The notes: generated from the sequence alone by a model not told the origin. A DNA stretch of 58,339 nt from JAUIAI01 sp963976885 (GCA_963976885.1 CAXBNM010000001.1:1-58339), one strand, 5' to 3'; positions 45,349 to 54,127 are shown, counted from the first letter of the stretch. Numbers and translations are program-made.

Positions 45349-45370
45349 TCGACCCGTTGGCGCGGGTCGA
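45349..45370 (+). terminator. Hairpin after the FAD dehydrogenase gene
   Basis: A 7-bp stem (TCGACCC / GGGTCGA) closes an 8-base loop, 34 bases after the stop codon. There is no T run. It is a weak candidate for partial termination before the transketolase genes, which start 256 bases downstream of the dehydrogenase stop. Confidence 0.3.
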
Positions 45371-45570
45371 CGCCCGGTGCGTTTCGCGTGGCAGAAAATG
45401 GCGGGTGAGGCATTGCGCCAAATTCCGCGAAACCGCATTTTCGACACGCCGTGCCGCGCGATCGCGGCGAAGTCGGCTTCAGCGCTTGTCTCTGCCGGCC
45501 GATCAAAATAAAGTGGTGCTGCAACACCGTGCAAAACGGTGATCGACAGAACCAACGGAGAGCGCATTCC

Positions 45571-46404
45571 ATGCCGGAACAACGCGAGGCAAATCTCAAC
45601 AGGCTACGCAATGAGGCCTTGAAAATCAGGCGCAATATCTGGCGCGCCCTGCATGCTTCAGGCTCGGGCCATATGGGCGGCTCCTTGTCGGCAGCCGATC
45701 TGCTGGCAGCTCTGTACTTTCATCACATGCGTTTACGCCCGGCCGAGCCTGACTGGCCCGGCCGCGACCGCTTTGTGTTGTCCAAAGGGCATGCCAATGC
45801 GGCGCTCGGCGCGGTACTGGCGCAGGCCGGCATCATCGACGACGCCATCATCGACAAGTTCTATGCCTATGAGTCCTTGTTCGGCATGCATCCGGACATC
45901 AAGCTGGCCGGCGTGGAAATGAGTACCGGCGGCCTGGGCCACGGTCTGTCGATCGGTCTGGGCATGGCCCTGGGCGCACGATTGCAAGCGCGCGACTTTC
46001 GCGTGCTGGTGATGATCGGTGATGGCGAGTTGCAGGAGGGCTCCAACTGGGAAGCCGCGATGGCCGCTGCGCACCAGCGCGTAGCAAATCTGACCGCCAT
46101 TCTCGATTACAACAAGGTGCAACAAAGCGGCAGCGTCGAAACCATGATGTCGCTCGAACCCGTTGCCGACAAATGGCGGGCCTTTGGCTGGGAGGTACGC
46201 GAAATCGACGGTCACGACATGGCACAGATTGTGGCCACGCTCGATGCGCTGCCGCTGGCTGCCGACAAGCCGTCGATCATCATCGCCCATACCGTGAAAG
46301 GCAAGGGGGCGAGCTTTGCCGAAAACAATTATCTGTGGCACAGCAATATGGTTACCGACGACGTTTACCGCGATGCGTTGGCCGAACTGGGAGAGCCAAC
46401 ATGA
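45571..46404 (+). CDS. Transketolase, N-terminal (TPP-binding) subunit
   Basis: A 277-residue subunit that corresponds to the first third of a normal transketolase. Motifs are SGSGHMGGSLSAADLLAALY, LSKGHANAALG, STGGLGHGLSIGLGMALG and the thiamine-diphosphate site GDGELQEGSNWEA to LDYNKVQQSG. The ATG at 45571 follows GGAG; an in-frame extension to 45451 has no ribosome site. It overlaps the second subunit gene by 4 bases. Split transketolases are common in archaea and in catabolic loci of proteobacteria, usually beside a full-length housekeeping tktA elsewhere. Its ketol donor may be unusual; the neighbouring glyoxylate aminotransferase could supply hydroxypyruvate. Confidence 0.93.
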   Translation: MPEQREANLNRLRNEALKIRRNIWRALHASGSGHMGGSLSAADLLAALYFHHMRLRPAEPDWPGRDRFVLSKGHANAALGAVLAQAGIIDDAIIDKFYAYESLFGMHPDIKLAGVEMSTGGLGHGLSIGLGMALGARLQARDFRVLVMIGDGELQEGSNWEAAMAAAHQRVANLTAILDYNKVQQSGSVETMMSLEPVADKWRAFGWEVREIDGHDMAQIVATLDALPLAADKPSIIIAHTVKGKGASFAENNYLWHSNMVTDDVYRDALAELGEPT

Positions 46405-47369
46405 GCGCGACGAGCACCACCGACGATTGGGTCGCAAAGGTTCAGAATCAGTCGCGCCTGTCTTTCGGTCTTGCCGTTACCGACATGGCCGAGCGGGACG
46501 AACGGGTCGTGGCCATCTCTGCCGATACGCTTGATCTGCTCGGGTTGCGGGCCATGCAGGCGTCCAGTCCGTCGCGGGTCATCGAGGCCGGCATTGCCGA
46601 ACAGAACGCCATGGGGATGGCCAGTGGTCTGGCAACTACCGGCATGCGGCCTTATCTCTGCGGCTATGCGCCGTTCATTACCGCGCGCTCGATGGAGCAA
46701 TTGCGCAACGACGTGGCCTATGCTCGTCAGCGCGTTGTTATCGGTGCGGCCTGTTCAGGGATTACGCTGGCCGTTTCCGGCGGTACCCATCACGCGGTTG
46801 AAGACATTGCGATCATGCGAAGTTTGCCCGGGATGACCGTGGTGGTGCCCGCCGATGCCATTCAGGCCTGGCATCTGACTCGGGCAACCGAGTCACTTGA
46901 TGGCCCGTGTTATGTGCGGCTGGGCGGACGCTACGAAGAAAAACCGATTACTGCGGTGGCGGCGACACCCACAATCGGCAAGGCCGATACGCTGCGCGAG
47001 GGCAATGATGTGACGGTGATTGCCTGCGGCGCGTTGGTGCCCGAGGCGGTTGCGGCGGCCGACGAATTGGCGAAAGAGGGGATCGCTGTGCGCGTCATCA
47101 ACATGCACACCATCAAGCCGCTCGACCGGGATGCGGTGCTTGCGGCCGCGGCCGAAACGCGGGGCATCGTCACCGCCGAAGAGCATCACCTGACGGGGGG
47201 CCTGGGCGGCGCTGTTGCCGAGTTGCTGGCCGTTGAGCACCCGGCCAGAATGCGCTTTGTCGGGCTGCGCGATGAATTTGCAATTGTCGGGCCAACGCCG
47301 GTGGTGCGCGAGCACTACGGCATGTGTGCGAGCAACATCGTTGCCCAATGTCGTGAGTTGCTGGGCTAG
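46401..47369 (+). CDS. Transketolase, C-terminal subunit
   Basis: A 322-residue partner with the pyrimidine-binding and C-terminal domains of transketolase. The catalytic glutamate is in IEAGIAEQNAMGMASGLA. The substrate-side segment SGGTHHAVEDIAIMRSLPGM and the C-terminal TAEEHHLTGGLGGAVAELL are typical. Its ATG overlaps the stop of the first subunit (ATGA, 46401-46404), giving coupled synthesis. Together the two form one active enzyme, which moves two-carbon ketol units between sugar phosphates or takes them from hydroxypyruvate with loss of CO2. A hairpin follows the stop. Confidence 0.93.
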   Translation: MSATSTTDDWVAKVQNQSRLSFGLAVTDMAERDERVVAISADTLDLLGLRAMQASSPSRVIEAGIAEQNAMGMASGLATTGMRPYLCGYAPFITARSMEQLRNDVAYARQRVVIGAACSGITLAVSGGTHHAVEDIAIMRSLPGMTVVVPADAIQAWHLTRATESLDGPCYVRLGGRYEEKPITAVAATPTIGKADTLREGNDVTVIACGALVPEAVAAADELAKEGIAVRVINMHTIKPLDRDAVLAAAAETRGIVTAEEHHLTGGLGGAVAELLAVEHPARMRFVGLRDEFAIVGPTPVVREHYGMCASNIVAQCRELLG

Positions 47370-47395
47370 CGGCCATGGGCAGCAGGCGGCGTTCC

Positions 47396-47417
47396 GGCCT
47401 GACAAAGCATTCAGGCC
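47396..47417. terminator. Hairpin between convergent transketolase and DUF2059-like genes
   Basis: A perfect 7-bp stem (GGCCTGA / TCAGGCC) with an 8-base loop spans the stop codon of the minus-strand gene and lies 26 bases after the plus-strand stop. It has no T run, so termination by it alone is doubtful. Confidence 0.35.
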
Positions 47418-48262
47418 TGGCGTTGCCCCATCCCGCGTAAATCCTGAACGACCTCGCGCATGACCTCTTGTTGAATCGAGATCATTTCCTCCCCCAGCGA
47501 TCGTACGAACTGTCTTTGCATGCTGGTCACGGCCGGATTCTCCTGCAGCGCTACATACGCTTGCAGATCGGCCAGTGACAAGTGGCGATAAAGATATAAA
47601 TAAGTGAGTTGCACCTGGCGGGCATGCTCTGGTCTGGCGCGCTCGGCGTATTGCTTCATCCGGACCAGGGTTGCCTCGGTGGTTGCCAGCGGGGCGTGAC
47701 CGGCCAACTCTTGTTTGGCGATATGCGCACCATACACATTGGTGGCGGCAATGGTTACCGCCATATCCGTGACACCAATGGCTTTGTCAAGGCGCTTGAT
47801 GGCCTGCAATCGAACCCGGCCCTCGTTCGTCTTGCGCAAGCGTGCCGCGTGTTCGATCAGTACCTCGGACGGCACTGCCTGAAAAGCAAGTTCATGGCGG
47901 AGTGCTTTGCGGGCGACGGGCGATTCAGACAGCGCCAGCAAGGCCTGCAGTTGTGGCGTGCTGGCCTGCTCGAGCGTCTGGCGCAGTGCGTTGGCGAAAC
48001 GTTCAGCGCGGGTGTAGTGCCGGTAATGGGCGAGCAGGCGTTCACGACGTTCGGGGCTCAACGCAAGCATCTGCGGATGCTGCTCCATCCCGGCAATCAG
48101 ATTGTCCACCATCGATTCGCTCAGGGCCGCCAGGCGTGTGCTCTGCCAGACCTGCTGCACCAGTTCGGGATTGCTCTCATGGGCGGCACCGGGCACGGGC
48201 AGCCAGAGCATGGTCAGCACCAGAACGGTCAGTCGAATCAGCTTGGAGAGGCGCTTGAGCAA
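47411..48262 (-). CDS. Exported helical protein, tentatively DUF2059-like, function unknown
   Basis: A 283-residue frame. The N-terminus MLKRLSKLIR, a hydrophobic run and GAAHES form a signal peptide, so the protein is periplasmic. The rest is almost all helical and charged. Two segments, around TLEQASTPQLQALLALSESP and LSLADLQAYVALQENPAVTS, look like internal copies of the pattern found in DUF2059 proteins. I treat that family link as tentative. The start is a TTG at 48262 without a clear ribosome site, chosen because it gives the basic n-region. It is convergent with the transketolase genes and shows no functional tie to its neighbours. Confidence 0.7.
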   Translation of the reverse strand: MLKRLSKLIRLTVLVLTMLWLPVPGAAHESNPELVQQVWQSTRLAALSESMVDNLIAGMEQHPQMLALSPERRERLLAHYRHYTRAERFANALRQTLEQASTPQLQALLALSESPVARKALRHELAFQAVPSEVLIEHAARLRKTNEGRVRLQAIKRLDKAIGVTDMAVTIAATNVYGAHIAKQELAGHAPLATTEATLVRMKQYAERARPEHARQVQLTYLYLYRHLSLADLQAYVALQENPAVTSMQRQFVRSLGEEMISIQQEVMREVVQDLRGMGQRQA

Positions 48263-48410
48263 GAGGAAGTGTGTCTGTGAACGGAGTGCTGCAAGCGTAC
48301 GTTGCGCAGACGCGACCGGGCAATATGTGGCGCGACCGTCCAGCCCGGTGATTTTGCCGTCGGCCGGTCAGTCCAACGGCGTGCTCTGAAAAGGGGGCAT
48401 TTCTGCCCGT

Positions 48411-50492
48411 TCAAACAGCCGGCGCACGGACCCAGACGGCGGTGTCGTGGAAGACCGCACCGCCGCTCGGATAGCCCGGCTCGGCAGACGTGAGCGTGTT
48501 GACACCAGCACCGCCGGCAAACGCCTGGTTGGGCCAGATGCCCTCGAGAACGACAACCCCGGTTTGCTGGCCGGGCGAGGCACTGGCATGCGCCAGCACT
48601 TGCCCTTGTTCATTGCCGAGTTCGACGAGCTCGTCTTCGGCGACGCCCAGCGCCGTCAAATCATCGGGATGCAGGCGGGCGGTGGGGCGTTGTTCGCGCT
48701 TGCGTGAACTTTCCGTTTCGGTGAACGTGGTGTTCAGAAAGGTGCGGGCCGGGGCAGCCACCAGGCGGAAGGGCTTGCTGGCGGTGGCCTTGTCGATGAC
48801 ATCGCAATGATCGGGCAGCACCGGCATTTGTTGCCAGCGCCCGCCCAGCGCCTGCCAGTCGGGTTTGAAGCGAAAGCGCTTGTCGGGCCAGCCAAAGCCG
48901 TCCAGAAAATGGGCGGTTTCAAAAGGCAGAGAGAAATCCTGGCCGCCCTGGGCGATATTGGTGGCCACATCCCACATGCCCGAACTGGCGAGAGAGGCTT
49001 CCATCATTTCAAGGGCGGTCATCGCAAAGCCGGGATGGGTGCCGCCGAGTCGGCGGCCCAGTTCGTTGTTGACGAAATGGTTCTCGCGGCATTCGCCCGG
49101 CGCGTCGACCACCTTGCGAGTGACCTGAAAGGTTGGGTGGCCCGACGCGGTATAGAAATCGTCATGCTCGAGAAACATCGTCGCCGGCAGTACGACATCG
49201 GCCATCTGCGCGGTTTCGGTCATGAATTGTTCGTGCACACAGACGAACAGATCGTCACGCGCAAAACCGGCGTGTACCTTGCGCTGTTCGGGGCAGACGA
49301 CCGCGGGGTTGGTGTTCTGAATCAGCATCGCGGTCACGGGCGGGCCGTTATGCAAAGCGTCTGCGTCGCCGGTAAGAATCGGCCCCAGGCGCGACTGATC
49401 GAGCGCCCGGATCGATTTATCTTCAACATCGAGCCCTTCGATCAGCGTCTTGTCGATCGGGTAGACGGCGTTGTGCGCATAAAGCGCGCCGCCACCGCGG
49501 TGCTGCCAGGCGCCGGTGACGGCCGGCAGACAAGTGACCGCATGCATGTTGGCGGCACCGTTGCGCGAGCGGGAAAAGCCATGGTGGCAACGGATGTAGC
49601 TGGCTTTGTGTTGCCCGTACAGACGCGCGAATTCGATGATGCTTTGTTCGCTCAGCCCCGTAATGGCCGCCGCCCAGGCTGGCGTGCGGGTTAGCAGGTG
49701 GGCGGCCAGTTCGTCGGGGGCGTCGGTGTGGTTGCGCAGATAGTCCAGGTCGGCCATGCCCTCGGCAAACATCACATGCATCATTGCGCAGGCCAGCGCG
49801 CCATCGGTGCCGGGTTTGAGGGCGATGTGCAAGTCGGCGCGGGCCGCGGTGCCGGTGCGGTACGGGTCGACCACCACCAGTTTGGCGCCGCGCTTTTTGG
49901 CGCGCATCACATGGGTCATCACATTGACCTGGGTGTTTACCGGATTGCCGCCCCAGATGATGATCAGTTCGGCGTGGTCGGCGGCTTCGCGCAGATCGAC
50001 GCCGCGTTTGGCACCGGTGCCGGCGATCCAGCCGTTGTCGGCCAGTGTCACGCAGATGGTCGAGTAATAGCGCGAAAAGCCCAGCGCATGGCGCAACCGG
50101 TTGATGCCATCGCGTTGAATGAGCCCCATCGTGCCGGCGTAGTAGTACGGCCAGACGGTGGTAGCGCCATGGCGAGCCGCTTTGAGGGCGAACTGTTCGG
50201 CGACCAGATCGAGTGCATCGGTCCAGCCGATGGGCTCGAACGTGGCCGGACCTTTGCCGGGCCGGCGCCGCAGCGGCTTGAGCAAGCGATCGGGGTGGTG
50301 GATACGCTCGGCGTAGCGGGCCACCTTTTCGCAGATGACGCCGTCGGTATAACTGTTGCGGCGTGAGCCCTTGATCCGGCCAATCGTGTTGGCGTCGATT
50401 TTCTCGACTTCGAGGGCACAGGTGCTGGTGCAGTCGTGCGGGCAAACCGACGGAGCGGTCTGCATGGGCTTGGGCGCGCGTGTCGTTGTCAT
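48411..50492 (-). CDS. Molybdopterin-dependent oxidoreductase, DMSO-reductase superfamily
   Basis: A 693-residue cytoplasmic-type enzyme. The N-terminal [4Fe-4S] motif is CPHDCTSTC, with the fourth cysteine in VICEKV. It is followed by the bis-molybdopterin-guanine-dinucleotide domains: TICVTLADNGW, IIIWGGNPVNTQ, VVVDPYRTGTAARADLHI and the C-terminal dinucleotide-binding domain (RLHPDDLTALGVAEDELVELGN). It has no twin-arginine signal, unlike periplasmic DMSO or TMAO reductases. No electron-transfer subunit or cofactor gene is next to it. Such stand-alone members are annotated as formate-dehydrogenase- or assimilatory-type oxidoreductases without proven substrates. A leuA terminator precedes it, so it has its own promoter. 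Confidence 0.9.
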   Translation of the reverse strand: MTTTRAPKPMQTAPSVCPHDCTSTCALEVEKIDANTIGRIKGSRRNSYTDGVICEKVARYAERIHHPDRLLKPLRRRPGKGPATFEPIGWTDALDLVAEQFALKAARHGATTVWPYYYAGTMGLIQRDGINRLRHALGFSRYYSTICVTLADNGWIAGTGAKRGVDLREAADHAELIIIWGGNPVNTQVNVMTHVMRAKKRGAKLVVVDPYRTGTAARADLHIALKPGTDGALACAMMHVMFAEGMADLDYLRNHTDAPDELAAHLLTRTPAWAAAITGLSEQSIIEFARLYGQHKASYIRCHHGFSRSRNGAANMHAVTCLPAVTGAWQHRGGGALYAHNAVYPIDKTLIEGLDVEDKSIRALDQSRLGPILTGDADALHNGPPVTAMLIQNTNPAVVCPEQRKVHAGFARDDLFVCVHEQFMTETAQMADVVLPATMFLEHDDFYTASGHPTFQVTRKVVDAPGECRENHFVNNELGRRLGGTHPGFAMTALEMMEASLASSGMWDVATNIAQGGQDFSLPFETAHFLDGFGWPDKRFRFKPDWQALGGRWQQMPVLPDHCDVIDKATASKPFRLVAAPARTFLNTTFTETESSRKREQRPTARLHPDDLTALGVAEDELVELGNEQGQVLAHASASPGQQTGVVVLEGIWPNQAFAGGAGVNTLTSAEPGYPSGGAVFHDTAVWVRAPAV

Positions 50493-50509
50493 GCGTCGAT
50501 TATGGCGGC

Positions 50510-50556
50510 AAAAACAAAAAAGCGCCCGCCCGGTACTTGTAAAACCGGACGGGCGT
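50510..50556 (-). terminator. Rho-independent terminator of leuA
   Basis: Read on the minus strand, a 12-bp stem with one G-U pair (50544-50555 with 50523-50534) and a 9-base loop is followed by CTTTTTTGTTTTT (50510-50522). It begins 40 bases after the leuA stop. It is one of the clearest intrinsic terminators in the window. Confidence 0.9.
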
Positions 50557-50594
50557 TTGTCTGGCGCGGGCGGGCGCCTGTTACTGCAATGGCC

Positions 50595-52283
50595 TCAGGC
50601 GGCCTTGCGTACACCGCCGCGCGTGGCGCGTCGGGCGCCGGACAGAATGGCTGCCAGCGAGGCGGTAATAATGTTGGCATCGATGCCAACCCCAAATACC
50701 GCCTCACCACCGTCAACGCGCATTTCAACATAAGCGACGGCCTGGGCGTCGGAGCCGGCGCCGGTGGCATGCTCGTGATAGGTCAGCACTTCAACCTTGT
50801 GGCCGCTGGCCTGATTGAAGCCTTGCACGAAGGCGTCTATCGGACCGGAACCGCTGCCCTTGATCGTAATGTCCTTGTCGTTGAAGCGTGCGGTGGCAGA
50901 GATGGTCAGTTCGCTCTTGCTGTCGGCGCGCCGCGACTCGTTCATTTCATACGCAGGGGCAATAGCCGGGTCCACCGAGTACTCGGTGCTGAACAGATCC
51001 CACAACTGCTGCGCGGTCAGTTCCTTGCCCTCGGTGTCCATCACCTGTTGCACGGCGCCGCTGAATTCGATCTGCAGACGACGCGGCAATTCGAGGCCGA
51101 ATTCGGCCTGCAACAGATAAGCGATGCCGCCTTTGCCCGACTGGCTGTTGACGCGGATGACGGCCTCGTAGCTGCGACCGACGTCTTTCGGATCGATAGG
51201 CAGATACGGAATGCCCCAGGTATCGCCTTCCTTGAACGCATCGAAGGCCTTCTTGATGGCATCCTGGTGCGAGCCGGAGAACGAGGTGTAGACCAGGTCG
51301 CCGACATACGGATGGCGCGGATGGACCGGAATCTGGTTGCAATGCTCGACGGTGCGACGGATGTCGTCGATGTCGGAGAAATCGAGCCCCGGATTGACGC
51401 CTTGCGTGTACATGTTGAGCGCCATGTTGACGACGTCGACGTTGCCGGTACGTTCACCGTTGCCGAACAAACAGCCTTCAATCCGGTCGGCGCCGGCCAT
51501 GATTGCAAATTCGCCGGCGGCGGTGCCGGTGCCGCGGTCGTTGTGCGGGTGGATCGACAAGATGATGGAATCGCGCCGCTCAAGGTTGCGGTGGGTCCAC
51601 TCGATCATGTCGGCAAAGATGTTCGGCGTTGAGTATTCGACGGTGGAGGGCAGGTTGATGATGCAGGGATGCTCGGGAGTGGGCTGCCAGATGGCGGTGA
51701 CGGCATCGATGACCCGTTTGCCGAATTCCACTTCGGTGCCCGACCAGTGTTCGGGCGAGTACTCGAAGGTCCATTTCGTGTCGGGTTGCTCGGCGGCCAG
51801 CGATTGCAGCAAGCGGGCGTTATCTTCGGCCAGCCCGACGATTTCGTCCTTGTTCATGCCGAGCACGACTTCGCGCATCACCGGCGAGGTTGCGTTGTAC
51901 AAATGGACAATCGCCGCCCGGGCCCCACGCAGCGACTCAAAGGTGCGCCGGACAAGATGCTCGCGTGCCTGAGTCAGGACTTGCACCGTGACGTCGTCAG
52001 GAATCAGATTTTCTTCAATGAGGGCGCGCAGAAAGTCGAACTCGGTTTGCGACGCACTCGGGAAACCCACTTCGATGTGTTTGAACCCGATCTTGACCAG
52101 TTGCGCAAACATGCGCTTCTTGCGGTCGATGTCCATCGGCTCGATCAGCGCCTGGTTGCCATCACGCAGATCGACGCTGCACCACAACGGCGGCTTGGTG
52201 ATCACCGTATCCGGCCAGGTGCGGTCGGACAATTTCATCGGCTCGAAGGAGCGATATTTTTGAGAGGGGTCGTTGAGCATCAT
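50595..52283 (-). CDS. leuA: 2-isopropylmalate synthase
   Basis: A 562-residue enzyme that makes the first committed step of leucine synthesis, from 2-oxoisovalerate and acetyl-CoA. The catalytic barrel has VDLRDGNQALIEPM, the metal site SIHPHNDRGTGTAAGE and LFGNGERTGNVD. A linker and the C-terminal regulatory domain (about residues 430-545), which binds leucine for feedback inhibition, follow. Length and sequence fit the 'LeuA2'-type subfamily of about 560 residues. I chose the ATG at 52283 (a second ATG follows at once); the frame upstream runs through the attenuator hairpin. It is controlled by a leader peptide and terminator described separately. Confidence 0.96.
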   Translation of the reverse strand: MMLNDPSQKYRSFEPMKLSDRTWPDTVITKPPLWCSVDLRDGNQALIEPMDIDRKKRMFAQLVKIGFKHIEVGFPSASQTEFDFLRALIEENLIPDDVTVQVLTQAREHLVRRTFESLRGARAAIVHLYNATSPVMREVVLGMNKDEIVGLAEDNARLLQSLAAEQPDTKWTFEYSPEHWSGTEVEFGKRVIDAVTAIWQPTPEHPCIINLPSTVEYSTPNIFADMIEWTHRNLERRDSIILSIHPHNDRGTGTAAGEFAIMAGADRIEGCLFGNGERTGNVDVVNMALNMYTQGVNPGLDFSDIDDIRRTVEHCNQIPVHPRHPYVGDLVYTSFSGSHQDAIKKAFDAFKEGDTWGIPYLPIDPKDVGRSYEAVIRVNSQSGKGGIAYLLQAEFGLELPRRLQIEFSGAVQQVMDTEGKELTAQQLWDLFSTEYSVDPAIAPAYEMNESRRADSKSELTISATARFNDKDITIKGSGSGPIDAFVQGFNQASGHKVEVLTYHEHATGAGSDAQAVAYVEMRVDGGEAVFGVGIDANIITASLAAILSGARRATRGGVRKAA

Positions 52284-52332
52284 CTGGGGTCTCGCTGGCG
52301 TGTCGGTTAAGTTGTGTGCCCCGGTTCTCAAG

Positions 52333-52375
52333 CACCAAAACCAAAACGGCCCGATGCTGGAGAGCTATCGGGCCG
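52333..52375 (-). terminator. leuA attenuator (intrinsic terminator)
   Basis: On the minus strand, CGGCCCGAT (52367-52375) pairs perfectly with ATCGGGCCG (52347-52355), with an 11-base loop, followed by TTTTGGTTTTGG (52335-52346). It lies between the leader peptide stop and the leuA start. Upstream arms GCGCTAC (52428-52434) and GTAGCGC (52393-52399) form a pause-type hairpin that covers the leader's Leu codons. GGTAG (52396-52400) can instead pair with CTACC (52378-52382), a possible antiterminator. Confidence 0.85.
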
Positions 52376-52395
52376 TGGGTAGAAGAAGTTGAGCG

Positions 52396-52515
52396 CTACC
52401 GTACCTGCCCGTGATGGCAAATCAGCAGTAGCGCCAGGTCGCTGAAGGCGACGTGCTCGCTGCGTTGGTTGTAGCAGGCGCTATGGCCTGTTTCGCGGAA
52501 ATCAAACTTGTTCAT
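52396..52515 (-). CDS. leu leader peptide (39 residues) with Leu codon cluster
   Basis: A small frame starts at ATG 52515 and stops at TAG 52396-52398. Residues 27-32 read L-A-L-L-L-I, encoded by CTG GCG CTA CTG CTG ATT. Starvation for leucine would stall the ribosome there, on the left arm of the pause hairpin, and favour leuA transcription past the attenuator. This is the layout of classical transcription attenuation. The ribosome site is poor. Because the candidate -10 box ends only 6 bases before the ATG, the mRNA could even be leaderless. The family of this peptide is not known to me. Confidence 0.75.
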   Translation of the reverse strand: MNKFDFRETGHSACYNQRSEHVAFSDLALLLICHHGQVR

Positions 52516-52521
52516 GGCCCA

Positions 52522-52550
52522 AAGTTAGCACAGGCTCCCGAATCGGGCAA
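52522..52550 (-). promoter_or_regulatory. Candidate leuA promoter
   Basis: On the minus strand, TTGCCC (52545-52550) and an extended TG-C-TAACTT (-10 at 52522-52527) are 17 bases apart. The match is moderate, but spacing and the extended TG favour it. It lies beside the start of the divergent DUF364 gene. Confidence 0.45.
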
Positions 52551-52581
52551 CATGCAGGCACGACACCTGGCTGAGGCGCTG

Positions 52582-53490
52582 ATGAAGCAGCAACAAAATT
52601 CCGTCACCGGACTGCCCGCGAGCACCGATTCGGCCGGCGCTGACCAGTCTCGGTCGGCTCCGGTGCGGCCGTTCTGGCAAGCGCTCGTGACCCATGTGGC
52701 CGAGCAGGCTCGCACGCTGCCGGTGCCCGCTATCAGACATCTCGAACTGCCGCCGGCCAGTCCAACCGGTACGGGGCGCAATAATTTTGCGGCGCTGGTG
52801 CTTGCCGATGGCACCGTCGGCCTGACTTATGTGGCGCTCGACGATGCGCTGGCCGGGCTGCGGGCACAGGCTCCAGCCGGCGGACCGGCGCTGACCGGGC
52901 AAAGCCCGCTGGCCTTGCTGGCTCATTATGAAGCGTCGACGGGTTGGCAGCGCTCGCTTGGCATGGCGGCAATCAATGCGATCAGTCAGTACGTTCTGGC
53001 CGCCGGTGCTCCGCTTGAGCCGATGCCCGATACGCTGGCGATGCTCGCGGTCAAGCCCGGCGAGCACATCGGCATGGTGGGTTTTTTCGGCCGTCTGGTC
53101 CGGCCGATTCTGGCCGCTGGTGCCCGTCTGACGGTCATCGAACTGGATCCGTCACTGACCCGCGAGGAACCCGGCCTGAGCGTGACGCTGGATCATCGGC
53201 AGTTGCGCACTTGTACGAGCGTCATCGTGACCGGCACGACGTTGCTCAATGCCAGTCTCGATACCGTGCTCGGTCATTGCGCGCCCGGTGCTCAGGTCAA
53301 TCTGCTGGGGCCGTCGGCCAGTTGCCTGGCCGAGCCGCTGTTTGCGCGCGGCGTGACTCGGGTGGGTGGTTTTCAGGTGCGCGATACCGAGGCCTTTCTG
53401 GCGCTTTGGCGCGGCGGTCAGCGCTGGCGGGACGCCGGCCTGCGCTATCAGCTTATTGCCCCTGCGGGCGTCGCGGCCGGCGCGGCCTAG
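52582..53490 (+). CDS. DUF364/DUF4213 protein, putative heavy-metal chelation domain
   Basis: A 302-residue protein. The best start is the ATG at 52582, with GAGG five bases before it; an ATG at 52552 adds ten residues. The open frame further upstream is antisense to the leu leader. The N-terminal half resembles DUF4213 (FAALVLADGTVGLTYVALDD), and the C-terminal Rossmann-like half is DUF364 (IGMVGFFGRLVRPIL, LTVIELDP, VIVTGTTLLNASLDTVL). Family members are proposed to bind heavy metals, and some are linked to metal-cofactor loci. Here a molybdoenzyme gene is two genes away, which may be chance. It is convergent with eda, and their stop codons share CTAG. Confidence 0.85.
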   Translation: MKQQQNSVTGLPASTDSAGADQSRSAPVRPFWQALVTHVAEQARTLPVPAIRHLELPPASPTGTGRNNFAALVLADGTVGLTYVALDDALAGLRAQAPAGGPALTGQSPLALLAHYEASTGWQRSLGMAAINAISQYVLAAGAPLEPMPDTLAMLAVKPGEHIGMVGFFGRLVRPILAAGARLTVIELDPSLTREEPGLSVTLDHRQLRTCTSVIVTGTTLLNASLDTVLGHCAPGAQVNLLGPSASCLAEPLFARGVTRVGGFQVRDTEAFLALWRGGQRWRDAGLRYQLIAPAGVAAGAA

Positions 53491-54127
53491 CTGGCTTGCG
53501 CCGAACCCGGACCGAGCTGCGAGGCCGCGCGCGCCAGTTCGGTAATTTGAGCCCAGTCGCCGCGGGCGATCGCATCGGCCGGCACCAGCCAGGAGCCGCC
53601 AACGCAACGGACATTGGCCAGCGCCAGATAGTCGTTGGCATTTGACTGACCGATACCACCGGTAGGGCAGAAGGTGACATCGGGAAATGGGCTCGCCAGA
53701 GCCGACAGCAGCGGAATGCCGCCAGCGGCCTGCGCGGGGAAAAATTTCAGAAAATGAAAGCCTTCTTCCGTGGCCTGCATGACCTCGGCGGCGGTTGCGG
53801 CGCCGGGCAGCAACGGCAACGATTCGTTGCGGCAGGCCTGACCCACCAGTGGCGTGAAACCGGGGCTGACCGCAAACGATGCGCCGGCGGCCTTGGCGCG
53901 AGCCGCGTCGTCGGCGGTGCGTATCGTGCCGGCACCGACGATGGCGCGTGGTACGGCCTGGGCTACAGCCTTGATGGCATCAAGCGCCACCGTCGTGCGC
54001 AAGGTGATTTCAAGCACCCGGATACCGCCGGCAATCAGGGCGTGGGCAAGATCGACCGCGCGTTCGGCGTCGTCGATCACGATTACCGGAATGACCGGCC
54101 CCTGATCGGCCAGTTCGGTTGTATTGG

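Noticed and set aside
52453..52581. N-terminal extension of the DUF364 protein
   Set aside because: It is antisense to the leu leader peptide, looks signal-peptide-like only by chance, and lacks a ribosome site.
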